Of a DNA stretch of 64,000 nt, positions 48,383-62,227 are shown in pieces. The translations under genes and the position numbers were made by a program. Source of the stretch: Dreissena polymorpha. Lineage: Eukaryota; Mollusca; Bivalvia; Myida; Dreissenidae. The notes beneath the pieces are model-generated. The model saw nothing but the letters and a program-made list of their open reading frames with translations, was not told where the DNA came from and did no database searches. The DNA is taken from NCBI RefSeq assembly GCF_020536995.1, contig NC_068356.1, positions 24,037,809 through 24,101,808 of the forward strand, read 5' to 3'. Each line of letters starts with the position of its first letter. The stretch's first letter is position 1.

Positions 48383-51300
48383 CAGATTAATTAGTTCAAC
48401 AATTAAGGTGCTGACGGGCTTTATCGATCGCCTTTAATCTGGTGCCGATTGTCCGGGTTAACAATTAAATCGGATGCCAATTGTCCTGGTCGACAAATTT
48501 ACAGGGTGCCAACTGTCCGGGTATGCAACAAATCACAGTGTGCCGTTTCTTGCCCCATAGTTGTGAAACATGTTCAGAATATGTCTTAATGATATCCTAG
48601 ACAAGTTCAACTCTTGGCCAGTTAAGGTCGTCAATTAAAGCCAGTTTCAATATTCTGACATTAAACATCTAGGTACCATTGTTGGTTCATAAAACATACT
48701 GTCTTGAAATGATGAAAATAAATCCAAAGCTCCATTAACTAATGTGAAGACAGTGAAACAAACATTGGACAGTCATACGAACACCTTCATTCATTTTAAC
48801 TGTATTGGGACGACATTCAAGTAACCAATGTGATGTTGACCGGATGGCGACAAGTCGTCTTAATAAGATGATTATTAGTGCCAAATCATTTAAAAATCAC
48901 ATGCACGACAAAGTTATGCGCCAGATCGGATCACATTATTTCACTATAAAGATATTACAAGTATGCGAAAACTTAATGTGATCTGTGGAATGGGTTAGCA
49001 CATTAGGGCCTTTGGTCGTCATGTTTAAATGTTTTGTCATTTCTCTACAGTATTAAAATGATTATTTGTCCTCGAAACGACGATTACATTTTAAATTACA
49101 TGTATGTTTACATTTTATCCGTAAGTGGCATATCGCGATGCACTTGTCTAAAGTCCACTCTATGTAAGAACGTCCCGAATTCTTGTCAGGAATGTCACTT
49201 TTTAATTTATCATGCAACTATGAAAGAACTCGCCATACTAATAACCCTGTGGATGTGGCATGTCGCGCGCGACATCTCTGTCCGAAGGTCAATGGTCAAG
49301 GTCACACTAAGTGTCAAATGTCACATATGGCCATAAAGCATTCCCGGATTTTAATCGCGGTATTTCCAAGTGCATTGATCTTGTATCCGTGCCCCTGTAT
49401 GCATACTGAGTATAGAGCCAAATATTATAGTATGTATGCAGTTTATGCATGGTATCATATACTTTTTAAAAAGGGTAAACTTTACTGTGACGACTCGGTC
49501 AATATACATGTACATAAAAATGTGTTTAATAAAATGATTACTAGAACACGTGTTTAGTTATGATATGGAGTAGAACATGCCTGTAATACATCGATAATTG
49601 CTAGCGACGATCAACAATTGTAGTTTTAACCACCCCTTCTTACAAATAGGCCCGTCAAACTATTACTAGAATGGATGAACACGTTGTCGCTGAAATAAGT
49701 GTCGAACAGTGTTGAAGTATGACCGTAAATAAACTGGTGCACACATTGTTTTCGATCAAAAGAACAGTTCTTCACAATATCGGCCCTGGATGCTCGACAA
49801 CTCGTCTCTGTCAGGGAAAACATCGCTGACTGCGCTTTTCCTCGCGGAAACGGGTGAATATGGACATTATACAGACAAATGGAAAAGATTCCATGGATTT
49901 CGACTGAACTGATATTTCATTATGCGGATCAGGACAGGATCACGTGGAAAAGCGGTCTACACCTTGCTTACATGTCAAAGATCAAATAGGTTCAATAAAA
50001 TTCAGTTTTAAAATGTTTGTCTGGTTATATATACGTTGTTCTGGTGAAATATGACCATGATGAATATGCATGGTTTTTAGCCCTGCATCAGCTTTTTGAA
50101 GCAGACGTGTTGTTTAGTCATTCTTTTTGGTTAAGCCCCGACACCATATTGTTGTCGGATCAACGTTGATCATACCCGGCTTAATCCCGCATGTGAACTA
50201 ATTAGTATGTAGCTTCGTGTCGATCCTTGTAGGTCCTCTCGCTATGTGAGAAGTGCAAAACTGCCGTGTGAATCCGTAACGTTACGCGTAACGTTACGGA
50301 CAATAAGCAGCTACCGGCATGGCTCATGTAGCTACCGTATAGGGTCTGGGGACAGCCGTATTGATGTCTTGGTTCTCATGGACAGTCCGAGTACACATTT
50401 TCGTGAAACACGCTATAATTATATGGTATAAATTGTATAGAGAATATATGGTTAGTGTGTTGAATGGGGAAAGTTTATCCTACAAGGCGTAGGAATTTTA
50501 TCCGGTGAGCCGAGCCGGTAAACTTTCCGCGTCCAAGACACTTACCATCTACCGGTATTATGTTTATCATCATGCGTCCAATTTGTGCAGTTTATTCTAT
50601 GTTTCAAGCTTTTCTTGCAATTGATACGGATTATAAAGTCAAACAAACTCAATAGTGACCGTAATTAGTAAGTTCCAGCATGTGACATTGGCAATACTTA
50701 AGTCTCGTGTCAACTAAGTTTACGTCTGTTAGTTTATATGACACCCTTTATCCTGCATTAAATATAAGATTCTACTCACACTTCATGCTGACATGCCCTT
50801 CCCCCTCGCTATGTAAAACGCCAGGTACACATTGTCCTGCATAAGAAAGTTCAGCTTATCAGTCATGTCTTCTGTTACCGTGACTCAATTTTGTCTAACA
50901 GTCATGACGCTCTCGTGCCAGGTCTTAAACATTGGCCCAATCTCCAGATTGAGCTCTGCTGCGTTTCAATTCCAGGGGTCTGTTTAATTTGCCGTTTTTT
51001 TTTATTACTCCATGCTCTTCGTTTATAACACATGGCTCTCCTTCAGCAAGTCGACCATATCGACCTGTAGTTTCTCTGAAAGGACGATGGGCGTCTTCTT
51101 TTTCTTTGTAGCGTCAGTTTAGAAGGGCGTTGCTGATGCTCGAAGATATTATTGTGAAGCTAATGGTGATCTTGATCTGAACCTCGTGCTTGTGTTTGCT
51201 GTTACTCATCGGAAGCGGATGAAGCTTATAATGATCTTTTAGGAACTGGCATTTTGCCGTTTCCGCTTTTTGAACAAAATACGTGTGTACATCTTCTAGA

Positions 51301-52157
51301 CCCGATTGCAGAATGATGGAATTACCGTGTATGTGCATGTATATCGGACTTTATAAGGTCCTTCCGCGTCTGAGACTGCATTATGTGAGGACCCGGTGTG
51401 TGTTCCATCACTCCTACCTAATTAACTAACTTTAATCACGACGTTTTGGACGTGACATATTGGTCCGTGTTTATAGGGGCTATCCGTGACTTTTCATTGT
51501 TGATCCGGGACAGTCCGTGTGGGCGCCGTGTTGTGTGTTGCTTCCGGGTTTGTCCGTGTTGTAACCGGTTGGTGCGTGTGGATGCCGTGTGGTTTCCGGC
51601 TTTATGGTCTTTGGAAGACCGTCGACGCTCATAAGTCCACGGATCGTCCCGGATCTTGATCCGCGGGGAACCGGAATTGCCGTATCCATCCGTACTTGTA
51701 TGGACTGGGGCTTAAGCCTACATACCGGTACAGTTAATTCATGGCATATACTTTTTTTCGTTAAAAAGTTACTAGTCAAAATAGCACCATTAAATAGTCA
51801 GAATGAGTTTGGTAAAAATGTTGTAAAAATGTTGACGAAAAAATGTGAACAATATGATTGTATCATTCTGCACTGTGCGCTCGCTCTGATTATATCTTTA
51901 ATAGCATGAAAATAGTTTTATTACACTCGCTAGCTCCAATGTTTTGTTGAATAATGCCGTCGAACAACTGATCAATTTTAGTCACTTTAAGATAATATTT
52001 CCAGCGATTTCATTTGGCTTAATTGTCGTTGAAATGTCAACGTCAAATGACGTAAGGTCAGAAAACATTGCATACTAATTAATCAACGTGCATTTGCAAA
52101 ATTGATGTGTGTGTGTGTTTTTTTTTATGTCGTTTATAAGATTACAGTATGATTGAA
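48383..52157. other. Intergenic DNA, mostly unrecognised
   Basis: Short traces of B- and C-type monomers (48550-48640, 49280-49340), a 28-bp perfect palindrome at 50273, and a GC-richer stretch at 51440-51720 with repeated GTCCGTG / CCGTGT phrases. No open frame has protein-like features or splice partners that I could recognise. Confidence 0.5.
50273..50300. repeat. 28-bp perfect palindrome
   Basis: The arm TCCGTAACGTTACG is followed at once, with no spacer, by its exact reverse complement. It contains two GTAACGTTAC palindromes around a central ACGCGT. No matching partner was noticed elsewhere in the window. Confidence 0.95.
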
Positions 52158-52665
52158 ACAAGAGGCCCCACAGGGCCGTGGGTCGCTCACCTGAGAGACT
52201 AAGATGGAAAGAAACAAAGCTTGATTAAAAATCTTCAGCAAATATTTCAAATTATTAGTATGACAAGACTGACTTTAAAAATAAGGTGTTCCAAAGTATT
52301 CACAATAGGCCTATATAGAAAATTACCCCACCCACCCTGGTAGCCATGTTTTTAATACCCAGATTTTTTTTAAATATAAGGAAAATGCTTCTTACAAACA
52401 TATAGAGAAAACTGCCCCATCCCCTGTCGGCAATGTTTTTCCACTGATCACGACCATTTTCAAATTCATCCGATATATCAATAAAACCAATGTTTTGACC
52501 AAGTTTCATGATGATTGGCCAAAAAATGTGGCTTTTAGAGTGTTCACAGGCTTTTTCAGTATATAAATATAAGGAAAAATACCCCCCAGGCGGTCATGTT
52601 ACTAGATGGATCAAAACCATTTTTGAACTCAACCGTCGTATTCAGGAAACAAGGGTTGTTAACGT
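52158..52665 (-). mobile_element. Subfamily B element, tail part
   Basis: Begins ACAAGAGGCCCCACAGGGCC and GGTCGCTCACCTGAG, the subfamily B tail on the minus strand, then about two and a half eroded monomers (GACCAAGTTTCATGATGATT). It ends without a head; similar monomers resume at 53995. Confidence 0.7.
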
Positions 52666-53994
52666 TGTTTTGTGATAAGAAGAGGTTTGCTGTTTCGGCA
52701 TATATATACATATATTGCGTTATCAGTAGTTTTGTGTGTGTGTTTATTTAAAAAAAAAAAGACATTTGTTACCCGTTGCGACCAAGCAATTATTTTGGAT
52801 AAAAGTAATATTAGGACAGTAATTTAATAATGAGCATCAGCAAAAGAAAATGGAAGTACATTTTTCAACAAATTGTTGTCTAAATTTGAGATCATGAGAT
52901 AAGCATCTCAGCATCTTATAGGGGATGACTGTTTATAATCTGTTTAGCAAGAATACTTTTAGATACTGAAAACAACCGTATTTGTTCAAGAGATTGTGTT
53001 TTTATAAAATAGTTTTTCCATAATTAAATAAAATATGTTGAATTGTTATCATATATCAAAGTCAGTTATAAAAAATGAGTATGAGAACATGTACAGCTCC
53101 TAGAAATTCAATATTGATCTTTTATAGTACAAAACATCACTTGATCTTTCTTATAGTTATAAATGTGTGCAAATATAGAAGTAAACACACACAAGACATT
53201 TGAAAATGTATCATATCAAAACAACTATCAAACTATTTGTAATTTAAATGCACACAAAATCTGTAGCATAAATACATCATTTTTGCAAAAACAAATGCAA
53301 ATCAACTTTTCTACAAACAGTTGTTTGTGCTTCTTAAAAGATGTGATAGGTTGTTGTTTTTTAATACCAAATTGTTCAAATTTAGACAAAAGGTTTTTAA
53401 ACAACTGGAACAATTTTAGGACTCAACTTGCATTGATATTTCCAATTGAAACAACAATAAAACCTGCTAAAATCACAAATCTTTCACAATCACACACAAA
53501 CTACTGACTAACTGAAAATTGTAGGGGTAAAACATTTCAAGTTGTAATGTCTTATCCATCTTATGAATGGTTTCCATCTGACATCAACACAAAGGTCTTT
53601 GATGAAAGTGCCCAGTTAATTGGGGTCAATTTCCAGGAGTGCTACACAATTACCACCTGGCAACAATGCTGGCACAGGTATAAATGAGTTTTATAGAGAG
53701 TAGCCTAGGATAAGTGAATGAAAAGTGGAATCAGATTCATATGTAACACTTCTTGTTGTTTTATTGGTTTTACCACTATGTTAAATTTCTGCAAATATAT
53801 AGATACATGTAACAATCATAAGTAATGGCAATAATTAATTTGAGTAATGCAATAATTATAATTAGATATTTGGGTTGTGGTTAATGTTTCTGAATCCATT
53901 ACCAGTATCATCATAATCATCATTATCATCATCATCATCATTGTGCACCAACATCCGCATTTCAACTAGAGTTTGATTTTAATATACATTGTAG
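52666..53994. other. Non-repeat DNA between two B-type blocks
   Basis: AT-rich with a GTGTGTGTGTTT run, a 114-codon frame at 53163-53507 of low-complexity composition (Asn, Lys, Ile, Cys) without recognised domain, and an (ATC)n microsatellite at 53905-53942. Either an insertion into one B element or DNA between two partial ones. Confidence 0.5.
53905..53942 (+). repeat. (ATC)n microsatellite
   Basis: Imperfect ATCATC repeats, ending in five perfect ATC units. Confidence 0.9.
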
Positions 53995-54852
53995 TCATTA
54001 TGAAAACTGCCGCTACCCTGGTGGCCATGTTTTTCAACAAACCGTAACCATTTTCGAACTCAGCCAAGCTATCAATACAACAAATCTTCGGACCAAGTTT
54101 CATGAAGATTGGGCTATAAATGTTACTTCTAGAGTGTTAACAAGGTTTCACAAAAGCCATATTAGCAAAGCTGCCCCGCCTCATGGCGGCCATATTTTTC
54201 AACAGACCGAAACCATTTTCAAACTCAGCCTAGCTATCATAAAAACAAATGTTCAGACCAAGTTTCATGAAGATTGGACAATAAATGTGACTCCTAGAGT
54301 GTTAACAAGGATTAACTATAGCCATATAAGCAAAACTGCCCTGCCCCCTGGCGGCCATGTTTTTTTTACCGATCCGAACCATTTTCAAACTCAACCGTCG
54401 TATCCAGGAAACAAATGTTCTGAACAAATTTCATGAAGATTGGACCAAAAATGTGACTTCTAGCGTTCACATGTTTTCACTATATACATATAGAGAAAAC
54501 TGCCCCGCCCCCTGGCGGCCATGTTTTTTCACCGATCTGGACCATTTTCGAACTCGTCCGAGATATCAATGAAACCAATTTTTTGACAAAGTTTCATGAT
54601 GATTGGGCAAAAATTGTGACTTCTAGAGTGTTCATAAGTTTTCTCTATAGCCATATAAGGAATACTGTCCCGCCCCCTGGCGGCCATGTTTTTCCATGGA
54701 CCGAAACCAGAAAGGTTTTTCTTTTTTTTTGACCAAGTGACCTAGTTTTTGACCCAGCATGACCCAGTTTCGAACTCGGTCGAGGTATCATTGGGACAAA
54801 TGTTCTGACCAAGTTTTATGAAGATGAAGAGCACGTTGTGCTCAGGTGAGCT
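53995..54852 (-). mobile_element. Subfamily B element, head part with about five monomers
   Basis: Monomers of about 165 bp with CTGGCGGCCATGTTTTTC and GACCAAGTTTCATGAAGATTG, and the head at 54832-54852 (CACGTTGTGCTCAGGTGAGC). Same orientation as the tail part at 52158. Confidence 0.75.
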
Positions 54853-55649
54853 AAAAATATACATTCGTTGTCTTATCATAGTTCTTTTAACTCGTCCAGG
54901 AAAGCAGTTAAGATCAATAAGTTTTGCTTTATAACAAAATTCTTGAACTTATTATTCCTACGCCATGAAAATGGCTGAAGGGCACGTATTACCCATGTGT
55001 GTGTGAGCGTATGTGTGTGTGTGACATTTCATACGGTCCATTATTGTGTACATTATTGAATAAATTTGCGCAAATGCTTATCATATCACGACGTGTCGCG
55101 TGCAAAAAAACAAACAACATGTAGCTCGCTTGAAGGTAAATTCCACATTGGACAATATGTGATTGTGAAAATTCCTATATGATTGTATAGAAAGTTGACT
55201 AACTATGCCGTGTACTGAAATATAGCGGGGTACATCCGTGTCTTTCGGACAAATTTTAGTTAAATAATAATTAATGCAGTATTAAATAAGAACTCGTCAT
55301 ATAACATATCGGTACAGTTATTTTCTTAAAAAGCGAAATATGGGTATTTTACAGCACCATTAGAACAAATATTTGAAATTCATGGAGTAGTTGAGTAAAT
55401 AATGAACATAAGCTATATTACGATTGCTGTAAATCGTTAGTAAGGTAAACGTAGATCTGGTGCCTCAAGTGTTCGCAAAATGCTAACTTTATTACAAAAC
55501 TTCTCTAATTGTTATTTATTTATGCCCGTGGGCCAGAGTGTGCCTTGGTATTGGACACTGAGCTTGTTCACATATTTTTGTATAACTAGAGTATGGTGTG
55601 TGCTTACCAATGTCTCAACGTGCATCGGAAGCAAGAGTATAACAATTTA

Positions 55650-55960
55650 AAACAAGAGCTGTCACTATAGGATGACTTATGCCCGCTTTAAACGCTTGAT
55701 AGAAGTTATGAGCTTTTTTCGAAACCTAAACGCAGATTTCGAAACCTAAACGCGGACCCTAAGTTCAAGGTCAAGGTCCCATGGGTCAAAATGTGTGTGC
55801 GTATGGAAAGGCCTTGTCCATATACACATGCATGCAAAATATGAAATTGCTATCTGAAGCGACATAGAAATTATGAGCATGTTTCGAAACCTAAACGCAA
55901 AGTGTGACGGACAGACGGCCGGACGGTCCGATCACTATATGCCCTCCTTCGGGGGCATAA
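55650..55960 (-). mobile_element. Hairpin-ended element, subfamily A, short copy
   Basis: Left ACAAGAGCTGTCACTATAGG and ATGCCCGCTTTAAACG, one to two monomers, a GACGGACAGACGG microsatellite, and head hairpin TATGCCCTCCTTCGGGGGCA. Confidence 0.8.
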
Positions 55961-57126
55961 AAATGTTTCTGGAAGATGGGACTTATGTATGAAACAGCTG
56001 GAGCATTTCAGACTTCTATGTAACAGTCAGCAGGTTTTACTCGCTGTCAGCGAAACGCGTTTTGCTGCGATTTATGCGGATTCATAAGCCTAATATTACT
56101 TCTGGGACTTGTGTGCTTAGTTTTAGAATGAGAGAAAGTCGTAGCGCTGTTTTTTATGATTCCAAATAGTTTAAAAATAACGCGAGGATGGGTTTTTCTC
56201 TTACCTGTACACCACATATACTTTCAAACTGATAAATGCGGGAAAGTACGGTAAAATATTAAAGATATACTAAAATACCATTTAATTTGCATGAACTGAC
56301 GTTACCAGTTTCCAATCGTGTTTTGTAACCTAATATTTAGGGGAGGGAACTCTAGAAATATTAGAAAACGAAACAAACCATTAAAATAAATAAATCACTA
56401 GAAACACATTCTTCACAAGAAGATGGTAATGGTGTTTTATCTGTTGAACATAATTTATGTCGAGGTTCATGTAATCACGTCAGCTTCAAATTTCCCCATA
56501 CACATCAAGATAATTTAACCGCGATCAGGAGAGCAAGTGGGAATGTATAGTAAACAATTGCTCGACTGGCCATTGGTGCGTGAGCATTTAAACACACTAT
56601 TATTTTCTAGTTCAACGTGAATTCACAGTCCCACTGCCATCAATGCACCATAGTTATTTAACAAATATTAAATAAACCAAATCCCCGATTTAGTTGAGAC
56701 CTGCGTACGGAACGATATTTACTATTTAGATCTAAATCGTGTACACCAATCGATTGTATTGTAAGACTGAATACAGTAACGGATATTGATATGAAGAGTA
56801 AATAGTGATACAGTGCATTCACGTATATATGTTTACGTGTGCCGTATGAGACATTATATCTTGAAATTCCACAGCTCGCGTGGACGAGGCCCCACAACAC
56901 GTGTTGGCTTCTTAACTATTTAGTCGCGTTATGATTAAAGAAACACTATCACTGTGAAAAGAGTTAGCACTGTCCTGTCAAAAAACGGGTGTTTGAAATC
57001 ACATACCACAAATGTGTTTTTTGAAGATCAAGATCCTGCTGTTCAAACGTCCAAACGTCATTTTGAAGCAGACGTCGATTTATGACGACATTGACGTTCA
57101 TGCGAAAATCATTATCGATGGTACAC

Positions 57127-57199
57127 TGCGCATGCGCATCACGGTCCTCGCCATTTTGTTTGTTGTGCTTGGTTGTTCCGAGAGCAGCAACTAAATAAA
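57127..57199 (+). promoter_or_regulatory. Candidate promoter / first exon with NRF-1-type palindrome
   Basis: TGCGCATGCGCA at 57127-57138 is the NRF-1 consensus palindrome, often found at housekeeping promoters. It is followed by CGCCATTTTG and a possible donor AAATAG|GTACGT at about 57200, and by a CACGTG E-box near 57576. It could start the transcript that enters coding sequence at 63730, but no RNA evidence is available here. The same palindrome type occurs inside a transposon near 34120, so chance occurrence is possible. Confidence 0.3.
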
Positions 57200-58017
57200 A
57201 TAGGTACGTCTGACTTTTAATAAGTTCTTTGTCTTTAAGCATACATTAATAGGAATAGTCTTTGCTTTTCATTTGCAAGTTACGATTTTCAAGTTTTACA
57301 AAAGCTTTTTAAATGCCACCGTTCCTTTTTATGTTACCGATTCAATTGTTAATCGAGGGGTTTTGAAACTATCAATACATTCATTAGTTGCTTGTCGTCT
57401 GTTTGCGTGTTTATTAAACACGTTTTTATTCACTTGTGCCACTTTTGTCACGGATGTACAAATGCCGTCGGTCGTGTAAACATCACGCTTTGTGTTGATA
57501 GACAGGTATCGGATACAAATATATTATACGTTTCGCTTGTTTTGAGATCGTCCCCGCCGTCTGCAGTATTTCATGTCACGTGACAATTGAGGCACATGGA
57601 GGGGTTTTGGACATTGCTTGTATGTTAAATTTGCTGGAAAGATAATTATGATTGCATGTATTACTGTCAGTCAGTTAGTTTTCAAATGTAATCTTAAAAC
57701 AATTTTTTTTTTCGATGTTTAAAAATATTTTTTTTACTCTGCTCTCCCCTCAGGGGGCCTCAGAACTGGATAAATTTTCTGAGATGCAATTTTCATTAAA
57801 AGAAATATCATTTAATTATTATGTTAATATATCACAAAGTGATATGCTGTGTGTACTACTGCGCTTTAGATAGGGTATATAAAACATGGAAGAAAGGGGA
57901 TAAAAAAGAAATATCTTGTTGGTGGCTGGGGTAGGGGTGTAAATGGTACATTTGTTTTAAGAATTTATTGGGACAAACTAGTGTACTACAGCTCAGGCAA
58001 ATTAAATCCTCACTCTT

Positions 58018-58223
58018 AGTTTAGTTTAAACCTATTTATTTTAGCTCGAATGCATAGAAAGCATAAGGCTTTTTTGAAACGCTCTCAAGTCCGTTTCCTG
58101 GGACTAGAACTAGTACTTGGTGGCTATTGGGGAAATCTAAAGAACGCTCCCACAGTGGGGATATCCGTGACCTCCCGATCACTAGGCGGACACCATATCA
58201 ACTACACCACTGCGACCTGTATC
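58018..58223 (-). mobile_element. tRNA-derived SINE, second copy
   Basis: Same family as 40465-40667: minus-strand start GTCGCAGTGGTGTAGTTGAT, GTCCGCCTAGTGATCGGGAG, body with GGAGCGTTCTTTAGATTT and tail AATAGGTTTAAACTAA. Perfect 12-bp target copies ATCCTCACTCTT at 58006-58017 and 58224-58235. More diverged than the other copy in its B-box area. Confidence 0.88.
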
Positions 58224-58693
58224 ATCCTCACTCTTGACTTACTTAAATGCAAAAAATATATGTTTGCTAATCAATATTCATCAACCAAAATTGGAAAAAT
58301 AGGAACGTGTTCACAAATACTTGTATTCATGACTGACATTGTTTGTTCTACCCTCCTATATTCATAAGCCTGCATGGTGTTAGCGCATAAGCATTTGCTT
58401 CGACGGCCCCGGTTTCCAGCACCAGGGCAGGCACATTTCTTTATTGTATCATTTTTCTTTATATTATAATTATTTAAAAATATTCTTAATATAACAGTTT
58501 TGTAACTAAATTCTTTCAATGACATTAAAAAAAAACAGCTGTGAGTTTCACAAGTCTCTTGAAAATACTCTTATGATAAATGAATAAATCTCTCTTTAGA
58601 AATTACAGACCAATATTAAAACATTGTATAATATTTTTTACATATACTTATTTTGACAGAGTAGCAGTAATTGCCAAAAATCTTTACCAGCTG

Positions 58694-58717
58694 TATATAT
58701 ATATATATATATATATG
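58694..58717. repeat. (TA)n microsatellite
   Basis: About eleven uninterrupted TA units. Confidence 0.9.
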
Positions 58718-60581
58718 GAATCATTAAGAACAAATGCATAGAAAGATAAAAAGGTGTTGTTACATGCATGTGCATAGTAATAATTCATGTACGTTTCGTT
58801 AACAATTATTTTAATTCTTCTACCGATTTTCCTGTTTCCTGAAAAAGATGTCTAGAAGAAAATGATATTCATATAAGAATGAAAAGTCTTTTTTTTTAAA
58901 CAGACATGTTCAGCAATGATTTGGTATTTATTTTCAGAAAATATACTGCTGTTATGACCTTCAGTATGCCCCTTAATGTATTTGAATTGAGCTAAAAAGT
59001 TCCACTCTGATGTTTCCAAGTTTTGTTATCCACCCATTTTTGTATTGTATTAAAAGGACATGAATAAGAATAGTTTGGTTGTGTTGACCGCAGAGTCCCA
59101 TATCATGGATACAATCACAAATGAGCTGTTTGCGTGTAATCATAATAATTCATTATGATTCTTTGGGAAAATTCACGTTTGCTTTAAACAATTAACTGTT
59201 AAGAGGAGAATTCTAGATGAAGATGGTTTAGTTTAAAAAAATAATATGATCATTATACTTAAGGTAAGCCCTTTGTGAATTGAACAGTTGAAAACAGATG
59301 GACCATACAGGTTATAATACATATGTTACCATTGTTTACAGTCAGCTTAGTGTCCAAATAAGATCAGTGAGGTAAATAAAATCTTATTTTACCCATTTTG
59401 AACACTTAAAAAGGAATATAAATAAATCAAAATACTATGGACTTGGTCAATGTGTTTTCTTATCCTATTTAGTTGCACTATAGATCATATGTTTTGGCCA
59501 GATTTAATATAATTATTAATAAATGTCAAGGTCAGTGCATCGCGCGGTATATTCATTCCTTTCGGCACATGAGCTTAAATGCATTCGCGTTCACACTATC
59601 AAGCCGTGGGTTAGCACGATCGGCCGGCGCCATTATTGATCACCCTTCTCTATAAATAGATTGACCCATTTCACTGCTGTAGCGGTCTCATTGTAGCGGT
59701 TTCAACGTCTACAGTACACCGCAATGTCTGGATAGTGAGAAAACTCGTTCGGTGCGAAAAAAAATCCTAAAAATACCAGTATCTATTTTAATAAACCTTT
59801 ATCGAATGTAAGAAGTACGAAATCTCTCAAATTTGCTTTACACTATATAGTATACAATACATACTAATATTTTCGGTAAAATAAAGTAAGTACGGTAATA
59901 ATTTGGACTCTACACATTTTTGCATATTTGATGTTTGTTTTCTTTCAAGAGCGGAGCATACTGGTATTTTGTTAAATTTGAAAAAAAACGCTTGTTCTTA
60001 AATACACGGGAGAAAAAAACTCAACGTGATAAGTGTGTTATTATCTGAATCCGTGCGTAAGCGAATATCTTTACGTTTGAGAAGACCCCTGGAATATTAA
60101 TTCAGTTGCGCATGCGTTATCAAGTTAATATGAATGCGATTTAACGATTAAACATTTTCATATTGTGTAACAAATAGTTATTAACTTACAGTAGAGTAGT
60201 ATTTACTGCTTAATGCAAAATTATAAGATATATCGAACTATTAATTGTAACATAAATCAATATTTTTGCACGAGCTTTAAGTACAAGGTCATTGAAATTC
60301 AAGGTCAAATGCTCTCGGGGCGATTTCAAGTGTTAAACAATAAAGTTGCTATTTATATATTTACTTTTCAGCATGGATGATAAATAACTAAGATCTGATA
60401 AGTTATCGGTAAATTTAACCTTTCACATTTCTGCTTATTCGAACCGTACGTCTGGCGTTAGACGGCAAGAAGTTGCATTCTGCATTTTATTGGCCGACCT
60501 TAGTAAACACATGCATCACTGACCGTTCTGTTTTTGTTCAAGAATGCTGTCGTTTTGATGTTATTGATAGAAATACATTAA

Positions 60582-61494
60582 CAGATGGGGTAATCACGTG
60601 ATAGTCAAGATGGCGACGTCCATACCGAGACAGGTATTTTGCCCCGTTTTTTACCCTTTACTTCTTCTGTTTAATTTTTAAATGACGCTCACTTTCCAGC
60701 CATATTAGCAAAAAGGTAAAATTCGCGTTATATCTCGACTTTACTCGGTGCAAATTTTCTTTGTGGAGCCCTAATTAGGTCATTCCGCTAAAAAAAATTG
60801 CACCGAGTAACGTCGCGAATATGATTGTAACCTTATCACGATGCGGTTCATCACATGCAAACAAAAGCAGAATGGCCGCAGTTTTGATGGCCAAAATTTG
60901 AGCATGCGCAAACGTGACGTCATTATCGGAATCCCCAAAACCTCCTATAGAGCGAATATTACTTAAGAAATAATCGACGGGTAACCGATGCGTAGGAATT
61001 AAACCACGAGGACGTAGCCCGAGTGGTTTGATAACAAGCAGCGGAACGACATACCGCTTACACGTAGATTATTTCGATTCTTACACGATTTCATTAATAA
61101 GTTATCCGCGATTTAACGGTTATAAATGAGAATTATATTAACCGAATGTCCTCCAATTTTCCGCGAAAACGCGACGTCACCACAACAATCAAAATCAAAT
61201 GACGTTGTCTTCATTCATAAACAGTGTGCGGACAATCAAAGTGACGTCATACTTATTTCCGTTGGTATATCGGGGTAATAACCCACGGTAGTTTTCCTTC
61301 TTTGTATAAAGAACAAAAGTTACGTGCCGTGGTAGAATTAGAAATTAAAGTCAGTAACTTTCTTTCTAATATGGCTGGAAAGTGAGCGGAATAAAAAAAA
61401 TAATAATACAAGTAATAAATTGTATAAAACGACGAAAAATGCCTGCCTCGGCATGGACGTCGCCATCTTGTTTGTCACGTGATTACCCCCTCTG
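60582..61494. mobile_element. 913-bp DNA transposon with long inverted ends and promoter-like motifs
   Basis: Left CAGATGGGGTAATCACGTGA and right TCACGTGATTACCCCCTCTG are inverted copies; similarity continues through AAGATGGCGACGTCCAT and again at CTCACTTTCCAGCCATATTA, in all over 130 bp with gaps. Flanked by ATTAA on both sides (60577-60581 and 61495-61499). No transposase. Ends of CAG-G type fit several DNA-transposon superfamilies; the target length points away from hAT. Confidence 0.85.
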
Positions 61495-62227
61495 ATTAAA
61501 ACACGCAAGTAACATGATTATGACGCTTTTCATGTATTTGAAAACGGATTAAATTCGAGATCTCATTACAATAAAATCATCTGTCTTTAAACAAACTGAG
61601 TAGTGGCGGCAAGGGGGAATTCACCGAATTGTTTTTGTGACAGAAGGCAGATAAATAAATTAACATGTTAATTAAAAGAACTTTTCAAGAGGTGAAGGTC
61701 AATATTGTTCGTTACTCTTAAAACTAGATTCACTAATTTCCGTTTTCACTTGAAAGAACACATTTCTAATAATCAACTGAAAACTGATTTAACCCTGTTA
61801 ATCATTGCTCTTAATCCATTAGTTTATTCTTCTACGGAATTGTACATTTTTGCCCAATTAAATCTAGTGAGTCAACTGACGATCAGATGCCACGCTTTAA
61901 TTGCGGGAGTAAATGGTTGTCTCGAGGGCATTCAGAGAATGTATGAATAGTAACCAATGGGATAAGGTTAAATTTATGTAATTTGTATAAGAACGGCACA
62001 ATGAGTTATCAATGGACAGTTTAACATAATTTAAATATAATATTTTAACCGTGTCCAAAATAAATTGCTGTTTGCCATTCCAATGAGTCTTTTCTCCCCG
62101 CTTTCCGTATATACCGGTATTATAAGCATTTCAATTAAAGCTACACACTTTGTCTCTGACCTAAAAATGAAATATATGCTAATCAATACATAAAGATGCA
62201 ATTTGAAAGTGTGCAAAATTGTCATTT

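Noticed and set aside
51446-51909. Overlapping frames in a GC-richer stretch on both strands
   Set aside because: Repeated GTCCGTG phrases explain the lack of stops; nothing recognisable as protein.
53163-53507. 114-codon frame rich in Asn, Lys and Cys
   Set aside because: Composition follows the AT-rich DNA; no domain and no splice partners.
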